DNA from: Burkholderiaceae bacterium
GTDB taxonomy: Bacteria; Pseudomonadota; Gammaproteobacteria; Burkholderiales; Burkholderiaceae_F
Direction: 5' to 3'
Assembly (NCBI GenBank): GCA_013696665.1
Contig: JACCYC010000239.1
Location: 1-10,653 of the forward strand
DNA: 10,653 nucleotides
Shown here: one piece after another, positions 1-6,434 of the stretch
Position numbering within the stretch: the stretch's first letter is position 1
How the letters are laid out: each line of letters starts with the position of its first letter
Made by a program: the position numbers and the translations under genes
Notes under the pieces: generated by a model
What the model saw: the letters and a program-made list of their open reading frames with translations, nothing else
The model's database searches: none
What the model was told of the DNA's origin: nothing

Positions 1-62
1 TCTACCGCGGCATGGACAAGCGTGAACCGATTCGCGTGACCGGCACGCGGCCGGCTGCCTGA
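1..62 (+). CDS. Possible C-terminal tail of a gene entering from the left (partial)
   Basis: Reading from base 3, the + strand is open for 19 codons (YRGMDKREPIRVTGTRPAA) and ends at TGA 60-62. Most third positions are G or C, as in the clear genes of this window, so this looks like the end of a coding sequence that starts outside it. The tail is too short to assign to a family, and I do not recognise it. A chance open frame of this length is possible in GC-rich DNA. The minus strand is also open here, but it reads as low-quality residues continuing from the methyltransferase remnant. Confidence 0.3.
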   Translation, partial: YRGMDKREPIRVTGTRPAA

Positions 63-133
63 CAGCACGCTCTGCTTATGCAAACGTCCGCGGCCCGCGG
101 GCGCTTGATGCCGCCATGAAAGGCGTGCGTGTT

Positions 134-232
134 TTCCCATGTTGCAGCGGCGACCGTCCCGCCCGGACGCGTGACGCGCCGCATCTCACGCACGGCTAGA
201 TCGGCCCGCGGAATGAATTGCAAGGTCAGCAT
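134..232 (-). pseudogene. Remnant of a class I SAM-dependent methyltransferase
   Basis: On the minus strand from the ATG at 232 the frame reads MLTLQFIPRADLAVREM and continues RRVTRPGGTVAAATWE, ending near 134. This matches the stretch of class I (UbiE/Methyltransf_11-like) methyltransferases that covers strand 4, the following helix, the conserved 'EM.RV.rPGG' turn and strand 5. The SAM-binding glycine motif that should lie upstream (to the right of 232) is absent. After 'ATWE' the residues (NTHAFHGGIKRP and on) no longer resemble the family. About 33 recognisable residues of a roughly 250-residue protein therefore survive, and I call it a gene relic. The family match is from memory of the motif, not from a search. 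A real short protein is unlikely, because no fold could form from this piece alone. Confidence 0.5.
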
Positions 233-482
233 CGCGCGCTTCACCCCTGGGCGATCACTGCGGAGTTGATTGAATGCACTGCCAGCGCTCCGTCACAGCC
301 CTCTTATGACGTTGTGAACCTATGTTTGGTCTTTGCCACCGGTGCCCGTGCATGGTCTGCGCGCGCCGACTCTGCCGGGCAACATTGCTGCAGCGACGCA
401 TTCATTGACGATAAAGTAAAGTTGTCGAGAATCTGAAAACGAAGAGCGCGCCCGGATGCGCGTGAACGAAAACGGAGACCAG
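233..482. other. Non-coding leader region before the first Bug gene
   Basis: I find no convincing gene in these 250 bases. Short open frames exist on both strands, but they have mixed codon use and resemble nothing. A TTGACG at 405-410 resembles a -35 box and the sequence downstream is locally A-rich (410-440). No good -10 hexamer sits 16-18 bases further on, so I do not call a promoter. The purine-rich GGAGACC at 474-480 is the probable ribosome binding site for the start at 483. Confidence 0.45.
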
Positions 483-1460
483 ATGATCACAACGAGGTTG
501 ACATACGCCCTTGTCTTTCTAGCGTCAGTGCTTCTTGGCGCGCCCCTCGCCCACGCACAGCAGTTTCCAACCAAGCCGGTGCGCATAGTGGTTGGCTTCG
601 CCGCCGGAGGGTCCACCGACAAGTTGGCGCGGATACTAGCGTTGCGAATGAGCGAGTTGCTCGGCCAATCCGTCGTGGTTGAAAACCGACCCGGCGCGGC
701 CGGCAACATTGCTGCAGAGGTGGTGTCGACCGCGCCCGCTGACGGCTACACGATCTTCATGGCGACGTTGAGCAGTCAGGCGATCAATCCTCACTTGTAT
801 TCGAAGCTCAGGTTTGATCCACTGAAGAGCTTTGAGCCGATAACTCTCGTCGCCAAGTATCCGTTGCTGCTGGTCGTACCGCCGCAACTGCAATTAAACA
901 GTGTGCAAGAACTCATTGCATACGCCAAACGCAATCCCGGCAAAACTTTTTACGCATCGTCGGGCAGCGGTTCGCCCTCACACCTGGCCGGCGAAATTTT
1001 TAAAGCGGCCACCGCGACGGACGTGCAACACATCCCGTACAAAGGCGGTGGGCCGGCGATGCTCGCATTGATGGCAAACGAGGCGCAGTTCGGCTTCGAA
1101 ACGATCCCGAGCGCAATCGGTCACGCACGGGGTGGCAAGCTCAAGGGGCTAGCGGTCACATCGGAACGACGCTCAACTGCAGCGCCCGAACTGTCCACCA
1201 TGCAGGAGGCGGGCGTCAAAGGGTTTGCGGTAACGTCATGGGCGGGGCTGCTTGCGCCCGCCGGTACGCCGAAAGAAGCATTGGCACGTCTGACTCAGGT
1301 CACGCAGGAAGCCATTAATAGTCCGGCTGTGAAAACAGCACTCGAAAGCGACGGTGCGGAGCCCGGTGGCAACTCATCAGCGGAGTTCGCGCGATTCATG
1401 GCAGACGAGCTCAAGGCGTGGGGAGAAGTCGTCCGAACCTCAGGCGCCAAAGTTGATTAA
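483..1460 (+). CDS. Bug/TctC-family tripartite tricarboxylate transporter substrate-binding protein
   Basis: This is a periplasmic solute receptor of the Bug (TctC, PF03401) family, which binds carboxylates and similar small organic molecules; the ligand cannot be told from sequence. I chose the ATG at 483 (325 residues) over the in-frame ATG at 456. GGAG lies six bases upstream of 483, and a classic signal peptide then begins at residue 1: hydrophobic LTYALVFLASVLLGA, likely cleavage at AHA|QQ around residue 25. Family hallmarks follow in order: FPTKPVRIVVGFAAGGSTD (28-46), ENRPGAAGNIAAE (about 67-79), the ADGYT turn, the HIPYKGGGPAMLALMANE substrate-pocket region, and a C terminus ending GAKVD. 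The length is normal for the family. No TctA or TctB genes are adjacent, as is common for the many orphan Bug receptors of Burkholderiales. The MFS gene 209 bases downstream on the same strand may be its functional partner (inference). Confidence 0.93.
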   Translation: MITTRLTYALVFLASVLLGAPLAHAQQFPTKPVRIVVGFAAGGSTDKLARILALRMSELLGQSVVVENRPGAAGNIAAEVVSTAPADGYTIFMATLSSQAINPHLYSKLRFDPLKSFEPITLVAKYPLLLVVPPQLQLNSVQELIAYAKRNPGKTFYASSGSGSPSHLAGEIFKAATATDVQHIPYKGGGPAMLALMANEAQFGFETIPSAIGHARGGKLKGLAVTSERRSTAAPELSTMQEAGVKGFAVTSWAGLLAPAGTPKEALARLTQVTQEAINSPAVKTALESDGAEPGGNSSAEFARFMADELKAWGEVVRTSGAKVD

Positions 1461-1669
1461 CTACAAGGCCGGTGCATAGAGCGGCCCCGTAGTCCAACTG
1501 TTGCGTTAGAACACGCGCAGCGTTTGCGGCCTTCATGTCCACTGGTGAAGTCAGATTTTTTTGCTGACATTCAAAGCGTGCTTTGACTTAGCCCAGCAAT
1601 CCGCCGCCGCGAGTCCGCCACGTCCTTGCATCCAGCATGTTTCACTTGAGTCGACTGCACTGACCGACG
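1461..1669. other. Intergenic gap between Bug 1 and MFS 1
   Basis: This 209-base spacer has no gene I can support. It contains a short inverted repeat, GGCCG (1467-1471) with CGGCC (1482-1486), just after the Bug stop. It also holds a run of seven T bases at 1556-1562, flanked by GTCAG (1550-1554) and CTGAC (1564-1568). Neither forms a strong stem followed by a U-tract, so I do not call a terminator. The spacing leaves open whether MFS 1 is co-transcribed with the Bug gene. Confidence 0.4.
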
Positions 1670-2857
1670 ATGTCTGCACCGCATCTTCGAACGGTCGCGT
1701 TACTCGGAACGACGCAAACGCTTGCTTGGGCCTCTTCCTACTATCTACCCGCAATACTCGCGAAGCCTATCGCGCGTGAATTGGGTGTGTCAGTGCCCAC
1801 CGTCTTTGCAGCGTTTTCGTTGGCCCTTATCGTCTCAGCCTTGATTGGCCCTTTCGCAGGGCGCTCAATCGATCGATGGGGCGGCCGCCCGGTGCTCATG
1901 ACGACGAACATCGTGTTTGCGTTGGGACTGGCGACGCTGTCTTTGGCGAACGGGCCGCTTGGACTTTTTGCAGCCTGGATCGTGCTTGGCATTGCAATGG
2001 GCAGTGGTTTGTATGAATCCGCGTTTTCCGCATTGGTGCATCTGTATGGAACGAACTCCCGTAAGGCGATAACCGGGATCACGCTGATCGCCGGGTTTGC
2101 TAGCACCGTAGGCTGGCCGCTCACCACGCTGCTTGAAGTGCAATTCGGTTGGCGCAACACATGTCTCGCGTGGGCCGGATTTCATTTAATCATCGGCGTA
2201 CCTCTGAATGCGCTACTTCCGACGGCTGCGCAGCGAACGCCGAGCACGAACGCGCGAGTGAATCAGGAGGAAGCGCTGGGAAACAAATTGCCGCGATCGA
2301 GGCGTGCTGGTCCCTTGCTGGCGTTTGTCTTTGCCTGCGCCTGGTTCGTTAGCACCGCCATGGCGGCACACCTGCCTGGCCTGCTGCAGGCCGCTGGCGC
2401 CAGCCTGACGGTCGCGGTTGCCGCTGGTGCGTTACTCGGCCCTGCGCAGGTTGGCGCACGAATGTTCGAGTACGGTCTTCTGCGCCGCTGGCATCCGTTG
2501 ATCTCGGCACGCATCGCTACATTGATGCATCCGATCGGCGCGGTCGTACTCGCATTTTTCGGTGCGCCCGCGGCAGCGGTATTCACAGTGATGCACGGCG
2601 CTGGCAATGGCGTCTTGACAATCGCCAACGGAACTTTGCCTCTGGCGCTATTCGGTCCTCGTGGCTACGGTGCGCGGCAGGGCCTGCTGATGGTTCCGGC
2701 GCGCGTCGTCCAAGCGTCTGCGCCTTGGGTGTTTGGGCTCGTCCTAGATCGCTGGGGTGCCAATGCACTCTGGTTGACCGCCTCGACTGTCTTGGCCGCT
2801 TTTGTGGCTCTGCTCTTCCTGCCACGCACCGCTGATATTCCGTCGCGCCAAAGTTGA
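1670..2857 (+). CDS. MFS transporter (12-TM type)
   Basis: This is a 395-residue major facilitator superfamily membrane carrier. A canonical MFS motif A lies between helices 2 and 3: GPFAGRSIDRWGGRPVL, with G60, G64, D68, G71 and R73 in the expected positions. The N-terminal helix contains TQTLAWASSYYLPAIL, a pattern I associate with uncharacterised proteobacterial MFS proteins. A polar, charged central loop (about residues 190-220) separates two sets of hydrophobic segments, as expected for 6+6 helices. The start at 1670 is the first ATG of the frame and directly precedes helix 1, but I see no good Shine-Dalgarno sequence, so expression may be weak or the start may differ. It follows the Bug gene on the same strand. 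Substrate unknown; organic-acid or drug transport are both possible. Confidence 0.9.
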   Translation: MSAPHLRTVALLGTTQTLAWASSYYLPAILAKPIARELGVSVPTVFAAFSLALIVSALIGPFAGRSIDRWGGRPVLMTTNIVFALGLATLSLANGPLGLFAAWIVLGIAMGSGLYESAFSALVHLYGTNSRKAITGITLIAGFASTVGWPLTTLLEVQFGWRNTCLAWAGFHLIIGVPLNALLPTAAQRTPSTNARVNQEEALGNKLPRSRRAGPLLAFVFACAWFVSTAMAAHLPGLLQAAGASLTVAVAAGALLGPAQVGARMFEYGLLRRWHPLISARIATLMHPIGAVVLAFFGAPAAAVFTVMHGAGNGVLTIANGTLPLALFGPRGYGARQGLLMVPARVVQASAPWVFGLVLDRWGANALWLTASTVLAAFVALLFLPRTADIPSRQS

Positions 2858-3023
2858 TCGCGAAAATCTCCGCGTTCGGATCCTCCTCTCGAGTTAGCTG
2901 TACTCGACGCCATAGACGCGCCGATACGGCCAAATTAGGAGCAGCCGACCGTGATTTCAAGGCCTAAGTGTCGCGGCGGACGAAAAAATTTGAGCGCTCT
3001 GCGCCAAACCGCCGGTTACTAAC
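2858..3023. other. Gap between MFS 1 and the nnrD fragment; convergent junction
   Basis: This is the meeting point of the + strand genes and the minus-strand block. I see no gene and no clear hairpin terminator for either direction. The sequence has mixed composition with a short A-run (2983-2990). Confidence 0.4.
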
Positions 3024-3320
3024 CTACCGCGCCTGCACAAAACCTTCCATCAAAGCAGGGACCTCGGCCGACAAGTCCCGCGTGAGATATCCCAATCCGC
3101 CCGAGCGCAGCGCGAGCCGCTGCCCTGCTCGCGCGTGCAGTGCCACGCCCCACACTGCGGCCTGTTCAACCGCTGCGCTGCGCGCGGCGAGGCCTGCCAC
3201 GAGCCCCGCGAGCGTGTCGCCGAAGCCCGACGTTGCAAGTCCCGCGTTGCCGCCTTCATGGCGCTACAGCGAACCGTCGGGCGCAGCAATGAACGTGACC
3301 GCACCTTTCAGAGCAACGAT
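3024..3320 (-). pseudogene. nnrD: 3' fragment of a second nnrD copy, with in-frame stop
   Basis: Read on the minus strand from 3320, this gives IVALKGAVTFIAAPDGSL, an amber stop, then RHEGGNAGLATSGFGDTLAG and on through LGYLTRDLSAEVPALM to a TAG at 3026-3024. It aligns without gaps to residues 206-296 of the NnrD encoded at 4696-5609; about 70 of 91 positions are identical in my hand alignment. The amber codon (TAG, 3266-3264) replaces the Trp of DGKLW. The catalytic Asp of the GSGD motif is kept, but the Ser before it is Phe (GFGD). Similarity ends abruptly at 3320, 31 bases downstream of the oxidoreductase stop. The two-thirds of the gene that would precede it are missing. It cannot make an active enzyme, so I call it the relic of a diverged duplicate or of a homologous gene cut by rearrangement. 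Confidence 0.85.
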
Positions 3321-3351
3321 CATTGGAGCGGCTGATGATTGGAATTGTGTG

Positions 3352-4377
3352 TCATTCGATGTGTTCGACGGCGACCGGCGCTCCTCCCGCCACCAGTGAT
3401 TCTTCGAAAGCGAGCGTCAGCGCCAGCGTGCGCACGCCCTCTTCGAAACTTGCGCCTACTTTGGTCGGGTCCCCGCTACGCGCCGCCGAAACGAATTGAT
3501 AAAGCGACCAATACCACGATGTCGCCCCGGAGAATCCGTGCGGGACGATAAAGGGTGTTACCTCCGCGATCTGCGAGATTGGCAACCCATCGCAATTGCC
3601 GGACATCTGCTCCGGAAAGAAATTCAGATGAAGATGGACATTGCTGGCGACCACATCCACGCTCCAGCGTCCACCGCTGGTTGCACAGCTCAGGCCAAAG
3701 CTGCCCACAGCGCCCGATTGAAACTCGACCGTAGCGGCGGCAACATCCTCGACCGAGCACCCCGCACTTTGCAGCAGCTTGCGTGCTCCGACACAAGTTA
3801 CGCGCCGAGCCTCACCGCCGAACAGCCGCATCAGGTCGATGATGTGCGTGGCCATCTCGACCAATGCGCCTCCTGATAATGTTTTGTCGCGCCACCACAC
3901 AGGCGGCGGCGCTGCGGTGATTACCGCACCCTGCACCAGTCCCACTGCACGGCCACTCAGTAATTCGCACGCTTTGCGCACCAGCGAAGAACTGCGCCAC
4001 ATGTAGCCGCTCGCTGACACCACGCCTGCACTCCGCACGCAGTCCAGGTCATCGAGCGCAGCTTCGAGACTGAGACCCACTGGTTTTTCTGCATAAAGGT
4101 GCACGCCGGCCTCGGCGATACGCGCTATGACACCCGCAGTAGCGAAGGGCGGCAGGCAGACGATCACTGCATCGAGTTCGCAATGCAACAGGCGGTCCAG
4201 ATCAGGCACGATCGCCGCGCCGCGCGAGCCCACCAACTCCTTTGCGCGCTCGGAACTAAGGTCCGCCACTGCGACCAACTGCGCGTCAGGTATCTGATCC
4301 AGATTACGTGCGTGGACTCTAGCGATGGTTCCGGCACCCAGTATGCCGATGCGAAGTGCGCGAATCGTCGCCCTCAA
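3352..4377 (-). CDS. Gfo/Idh/MocA-family NAD(P)-dependent oxidoreductase
   Basis: This 341-residue protein belongs to the Gfo/Idh/MocA dehydrogenase family, which oxidises or reduces sugars, inositols and related hydroxy compounds with NAD(P). The N-terminal Rossmann domain shows the dinucleotide loop GILGAGTIARVHARNL (11-26) and an acidic residue at the end of the second strand (VAVADL, 36-40). It also has the family EKP motif (97-99, in LYAEKPVGL). The C-terminal domain shows SGGALVEMATHIIDLMRLFGG (168-188), where His178 and Asp181 match the conserved active-site pattern. The start appears to be TTG at 4377-4375. The upstream frame closes at a TGA eight codons earlier and holds no ATG or GTG, and the Rossmann strand begins only eight residues in. 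No clear Shine-Dalgarno is visible. Substrate not predictable. It lies between the nnrD gene and the nnrD fragment, on their strand. Confidence 0.9.
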   Translation of the reverse strand: MRATIRALRIGILGAGTIARVHARNLDQIPDAQLVAVADLSSERAKELVGSRGAAIVPDLDRLLHCELDAVIVCLPPFATAGVIARIAEAGVHLYAEKPVGLSLEAALDDLDCVRSAGVVSASGYMWRSSSLVRKACELLSGRAVGLVQGAVITAAPPPVWWRDKTLSGGALVEMATHIIDLMRLFGGEARRVTCVGARKLLQSAGCSVEDVAAATVEFQSGAVGSFGLSCATSGGRWSVDVVASNVHLHLNFFPEQMSGNCDGLPISQIAEVTPFIVPHGFSGATSWYWSLYQFVSAARSGDPTKVGASFEEGVRTLALTLAFEESLVAGGAPVAVEHIE

Positions 4378-4695
4378 ATAAACCGCCGCGCGCGAGGTTC
4401 AAGAACAAACATATAAATTTTTTTAGATGGAACCGGCGTCATTGATCTGAATGCAGGACCCTACCGAAGAAACTAAAGAAACGTTCAGGCTGTAAACGTG
4501 AGGGACCAGTAACGTAGGCCGCAGCGAGAATGAACGCTGGATTGTCAAATCTCGGTCGTGCAGGCCCGCACTTTAGCTGACGTTGCCGAGCAAGCTAACG
4601 AAGGGCAGAAACATCCTGCCATTCGCGCGATATTGGGTAGCCGGTCGGATACGCCTGTGTGGTCGAAGCACATGCAGATGTTCTCGCGGAGGCGT
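4378..4695. other. 318-base gap between nnrD and the oxidoreductase
   Basis: I see no confident gene here. An AT-rich stretch at 4404-4428 (AACATATAAATTTTTTTAGA) stands out from the GC-rich background. It lies 28-50 bases upstream of the oxidoreductase TTG start, so it could hold that gene's promoter, but I cannot place convincing -35 and -10 boxes. A small inverted repeat, ACGTT/AACGT, lies near 4481-4499. The + strand is open from a GTG at 4558 to TGA at 4735-4737 (59 codons), running into the antisense of the nnrD 3' end; its middle reads EGQKHPAIRAILGSRSDTPV, which I do not recognise. Confidence 0.4.
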
Positions 4696-5609
4696 TCAAA
4701 AGTGCAAGTCCGCCATCAGTGCAGGGACTTCTGCTGAAAGGTCTCTGGCAAGGTATCCAAGGGGACCCGAACGGTCTGCGAGTTTCTCGCCAGCGCGTCC
4801 GTGCAGGCCAACGCCCCAAACTGCCGCTTGCTGCATCGTTGCGCCGCGCGCTGCGAGGCCGGCAATAATCCCCGCCAGCGTGTCGCCGGAACCCGAGGTT
4901 GCGAGGCCGACATTGCCGCGCGCATGGCGCCACAGCTTTCCGTCCGGCGCCGCGATAAACGTGATCGCGCTTTTCAGAGCAACGATTGCATTCCACTGCT
5001 TCGCGGCTGCAAGTGCTGCCGGCGCCGGATTAGATCGGATCTGCTCCTTGTCGCCATCGGTGAGATGAGCCAGCTCTCCGTAATGCGGAGTCAGGATTGT
5101 TTGCTTTGTGAACGGCCCTTTTGCCGCCATCGCGCCACGCACCACGTTCATCGCGGCCGCGTCGAGCACAAAGATCGCATCGGTCGCTAGAGTCATTAGC
5201 GTCGCCGTGAACTCGCTGACCGCGCGCTCGTCCTGCGTCCCGGGGCCGATCAGCACCGCGTCGGCGCACGACACCTGTTCGCGCACCTGCTCGATCGCGC
5301 CGACCGCGATCCCTCCTCCGCCGGACTCTTCGAGCTCTATCACCCGTGCTTCGGGCAACATGGTTGCGACGAGTCTGGCGACGCTGGCTGCAGTGGCGAC
5401 TGCAAGTTTGCCGGCGCCGGCGTTCATCGCGGCCTTTGCAGCGAGTATCAGCGCGCCCGGCATTTCACGGGAACCTGCGATCACCAGCACGCGGCCGCGC
5501 TCTTCCTTGTCGCCTTGTCGCCTTGTGCGCCGGGCTGTGGCAAAGCCCAACCGCGCAGCAGTGCATCGTCGACGTCGATTGCCGCGGCAGCAGCAAGGTC
5601 GCCGCCCAT
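4696..5609 (-). CDS. nnrD: NAD(P)H-hydrate dehydratase (NnrD / YjeF C-terminal domain), frameshifted near its start
   Basis: NnrD dehydrates the damaged cofactors S-NADHX and S-NADPHX back to NADH and NADPH, using ADP or ATP, in the cytoplasm. The ribokinase-like fold is clear: RVLVIAGSREMPGAL (37-51), AMNAGAGKLAVAT (58-70), ADAVLIGPGTQDERAV (113-128), ILTPHYGELAHLT (169-181) and the catalytic GSGDTLAG (237-244). Only this C-terminal-type domain is present, without the YjeF epimerase domain. The natural start is the ATG at 5609-5607, overlapping the phosphatase stop as TAATG. From it the frame reads MGGDLAAAAAIDVDDALLRG, then WALPQPGAQGDK, and breaks at a period-8 repeat (5505-5526), stopping at TGA 5483-5481. 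Deleting one 8-base unit joins this to EERGRVLVIAGS and gives exactly 301 residues, a normal length. As written, only in-frame restarts such as GTG 5490 or ATG 5463 could make a shortened enzyme. It may be a recent mutation, a phase-variable tract or a sequencing error. Confidence 0.88.
5505..5526 (+). repeat. Period-8 tandem repeat (2.75 units) that shifts the nnrD frame
   Basis: The + strand reads CCTTGTCG, CCTTGTCG, CCTTGT in direct succession, so the coding (minus) strand shows ACAAGGCG ACAAGGCG ACAAGG. The expected residues are Gln-Gly-Asp-Lys-Glu-Glu. One unit fewer encodes these in frame; the extra unit adds 8 bases and shifts the frame. The NnrD span 4696-5609 is 914 bases, and only after subtracting 8 does it become a whole number of codons (302). 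Confidence 0.85.
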
Positions 5610-6376
5610 TACGGTTTCGGTGCGGCCGGTACGTCAGCCTCAGTTGTAATGGGTGTGCCTTTTTCGGCCAGCGGAGCGACAAAGTGAATCAGCCGCGGCA
5701 TCAGCTTTCCGTTCTTGCCCTGGCTGCGATCGAACTCGTAATGCATGACCGCACAGTTCGGAACGTCCGCTTGACGATCGAGTTCGAGAATCTGCGCTTC
5801 GTCCATCCGCTCGAGAAGATAACGAAAGCAGTTGACGATCACCTGGTGCGCAACAATCAACACCCGCTCGCCACGATATTCGCGCGTCATTGTGTCGATC
5901 AGACTGCGCAGACGCAGGATTACATCGCACCAACTCTCCCCGCCTGGCGGACGAAAATAAAACTTGCCCACGTGCGCGCGCTGCTCGCTTAACTCCGGGT
6001 GTCGCTCGCGTATGCCATACGTTGTGAGGCGATCGAGAATGCCGAATTCTTTCTCGCGCAAACGCTCGTCAGTGTGCAGGATATGCGCGTCGGGCCGAGC
6101 GGCGGCAGCCTGCAGCACCAGTTGGGCAGTGGAACGCGCGCGCAGATACGGTGAGCACAGGACCACGTTCGGCTGCGCAGGGCGGGGCAGACCACCAAAC
6201 CATTGACCGAGCGCAATCGATTGCTCCTCGCCGAGTTCCGACAGCGGTACGTCAATGTCGCGTGCGGCGATATCGATCAACGGTAGTCGAGCGGCCTCGG
6301 CCGAGTCGCGCGCGACGTTTCCTGCACTTTGCCCATGCCGGACAATCCACAGATTCTGCGGCCACTTCTGTTCCAC
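5609..6376 (-). CDS. Histidine phosphatase family protein (phosphoglycerate mutase-like)
   Basis: This 255-residue cytoplasmic protein is of the histidine phosphatase superfamily (branch 1), whose members remove or transfer phosphate through a phospho-histidine. The N-terminal signature is IVRHGQSAGN (11-20), with nucleophile His14 after Arg13. Arg80 lies in SPYLRARSTA, an acidic LREKEFG follows at about 106-112, GGES is at 145-148, and the second catalytic His177 is in VLIVAHQ. I place the start at GTG 6376-6374, because AAAGGA precedes it at normal spacing and the RHG strand begins eight residues later. The frame is open further upstream only because it runs antisense-free through the MFS 2 gene end. 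The stop TAA (5611-5609) overlaps the nnrD ATG by one base. The substrate is unknown; coupling to nnrD suggests a metabolite-repair or nucleotide-related role (inference). Confidence 0.9.
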   Translation of the reverse strand: MEQKWPQNLWIVRHGQSAGNVARDSAEAARLPLIDIAARDIDVPLSELGEEQSIALGQWFGGLPRPAQPNVVLCSPYLRARSTAQLVLQAAAARPDAHILHTDERLREKEFGILDRLTTYGIRERHPELSEQRAHVGKFYFRPPGGESWCDVILRLRSLIDTMTREYRGERVLIVAHQVIVNCFRYLLERMDEAQILELDRQADVPNCAVMHYEFDRSQGKNGKLMPRLIHFVAPLAEKGTPITTEADVPAAPKP

Positions 6377-6420
6377 ACAATTCCTTTGGGTGACTGAGCT
6401 CGCGCTCTGATGGCTAAATA

Positions 6421-6434
6421 CGTGCCTAGGCACG
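6421..6434. repeat. Perfect 14-base palindrome over the MFS 2 stop codon
   Basis: CGTGCCTAGGCACG is its own reverse complement and contains the TAG stop of MFS 2 (6428-6426). It has no loop and no following T-run in either direction, so it is not a standard terminator. It could be a protein-binding half-site pair or chance. Confidence 0.5.

Noticed and set aside
405..440. TTGACG as the -35 box of a promoter for Bug 1
   Set aside because: No acceptable -10 hexamer at 16-18 bases; only GAATCT-like sequence is present.
378..717. A 16-base exact repeat, GGCAACATTGCTGCAG, at 378-393 and within the first Bug gene at 702-717
   Set aside because: It is slightly surprising in 10 kb, but the match does not extend on either side and the upstream copy does not continue as a Bug-like frame, so it is probably chance.
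1467..1486. GGCCG/CGGCC hairpin after Bug 1 as a terminator
   Set aside because: Five-base stem with a ten-base loop and no following T-run; too weak.
1444..2858. GCGCCAAAGTTGAT shared by the ends of the Bug 1 and MFS 1 genes
   Set aside because: Only 14 bases, read in different frames, with no flanking similarity. A match of this size is expected by chance in a window of this length.
2968..3399. + strand open frame of 143 codons over the nnrD fragment
   Set aside because: It mirrors the shadow frame opposite intact nnrD and has no motif. The minus strand shows the real homology.
5610..5682. Upstream extension of the nnrD frame to an ATG at 5682
   Set aside because: It is antisense-free overlap with the phosphatase 3' end in another frame and encodes Arg/Cys-rich residues unlike NnrD. 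The TAATG start with an 8-base correction explains the data better.
4583..5992. Long + strand open frames opposite nnrD and the phosphatase (4583-5068, 5108-5992)
   Set aside because: They are Ala/Arg/Pro/Ser-rich shadows of the real minus-strand genes, caused by GC-rich third positions.
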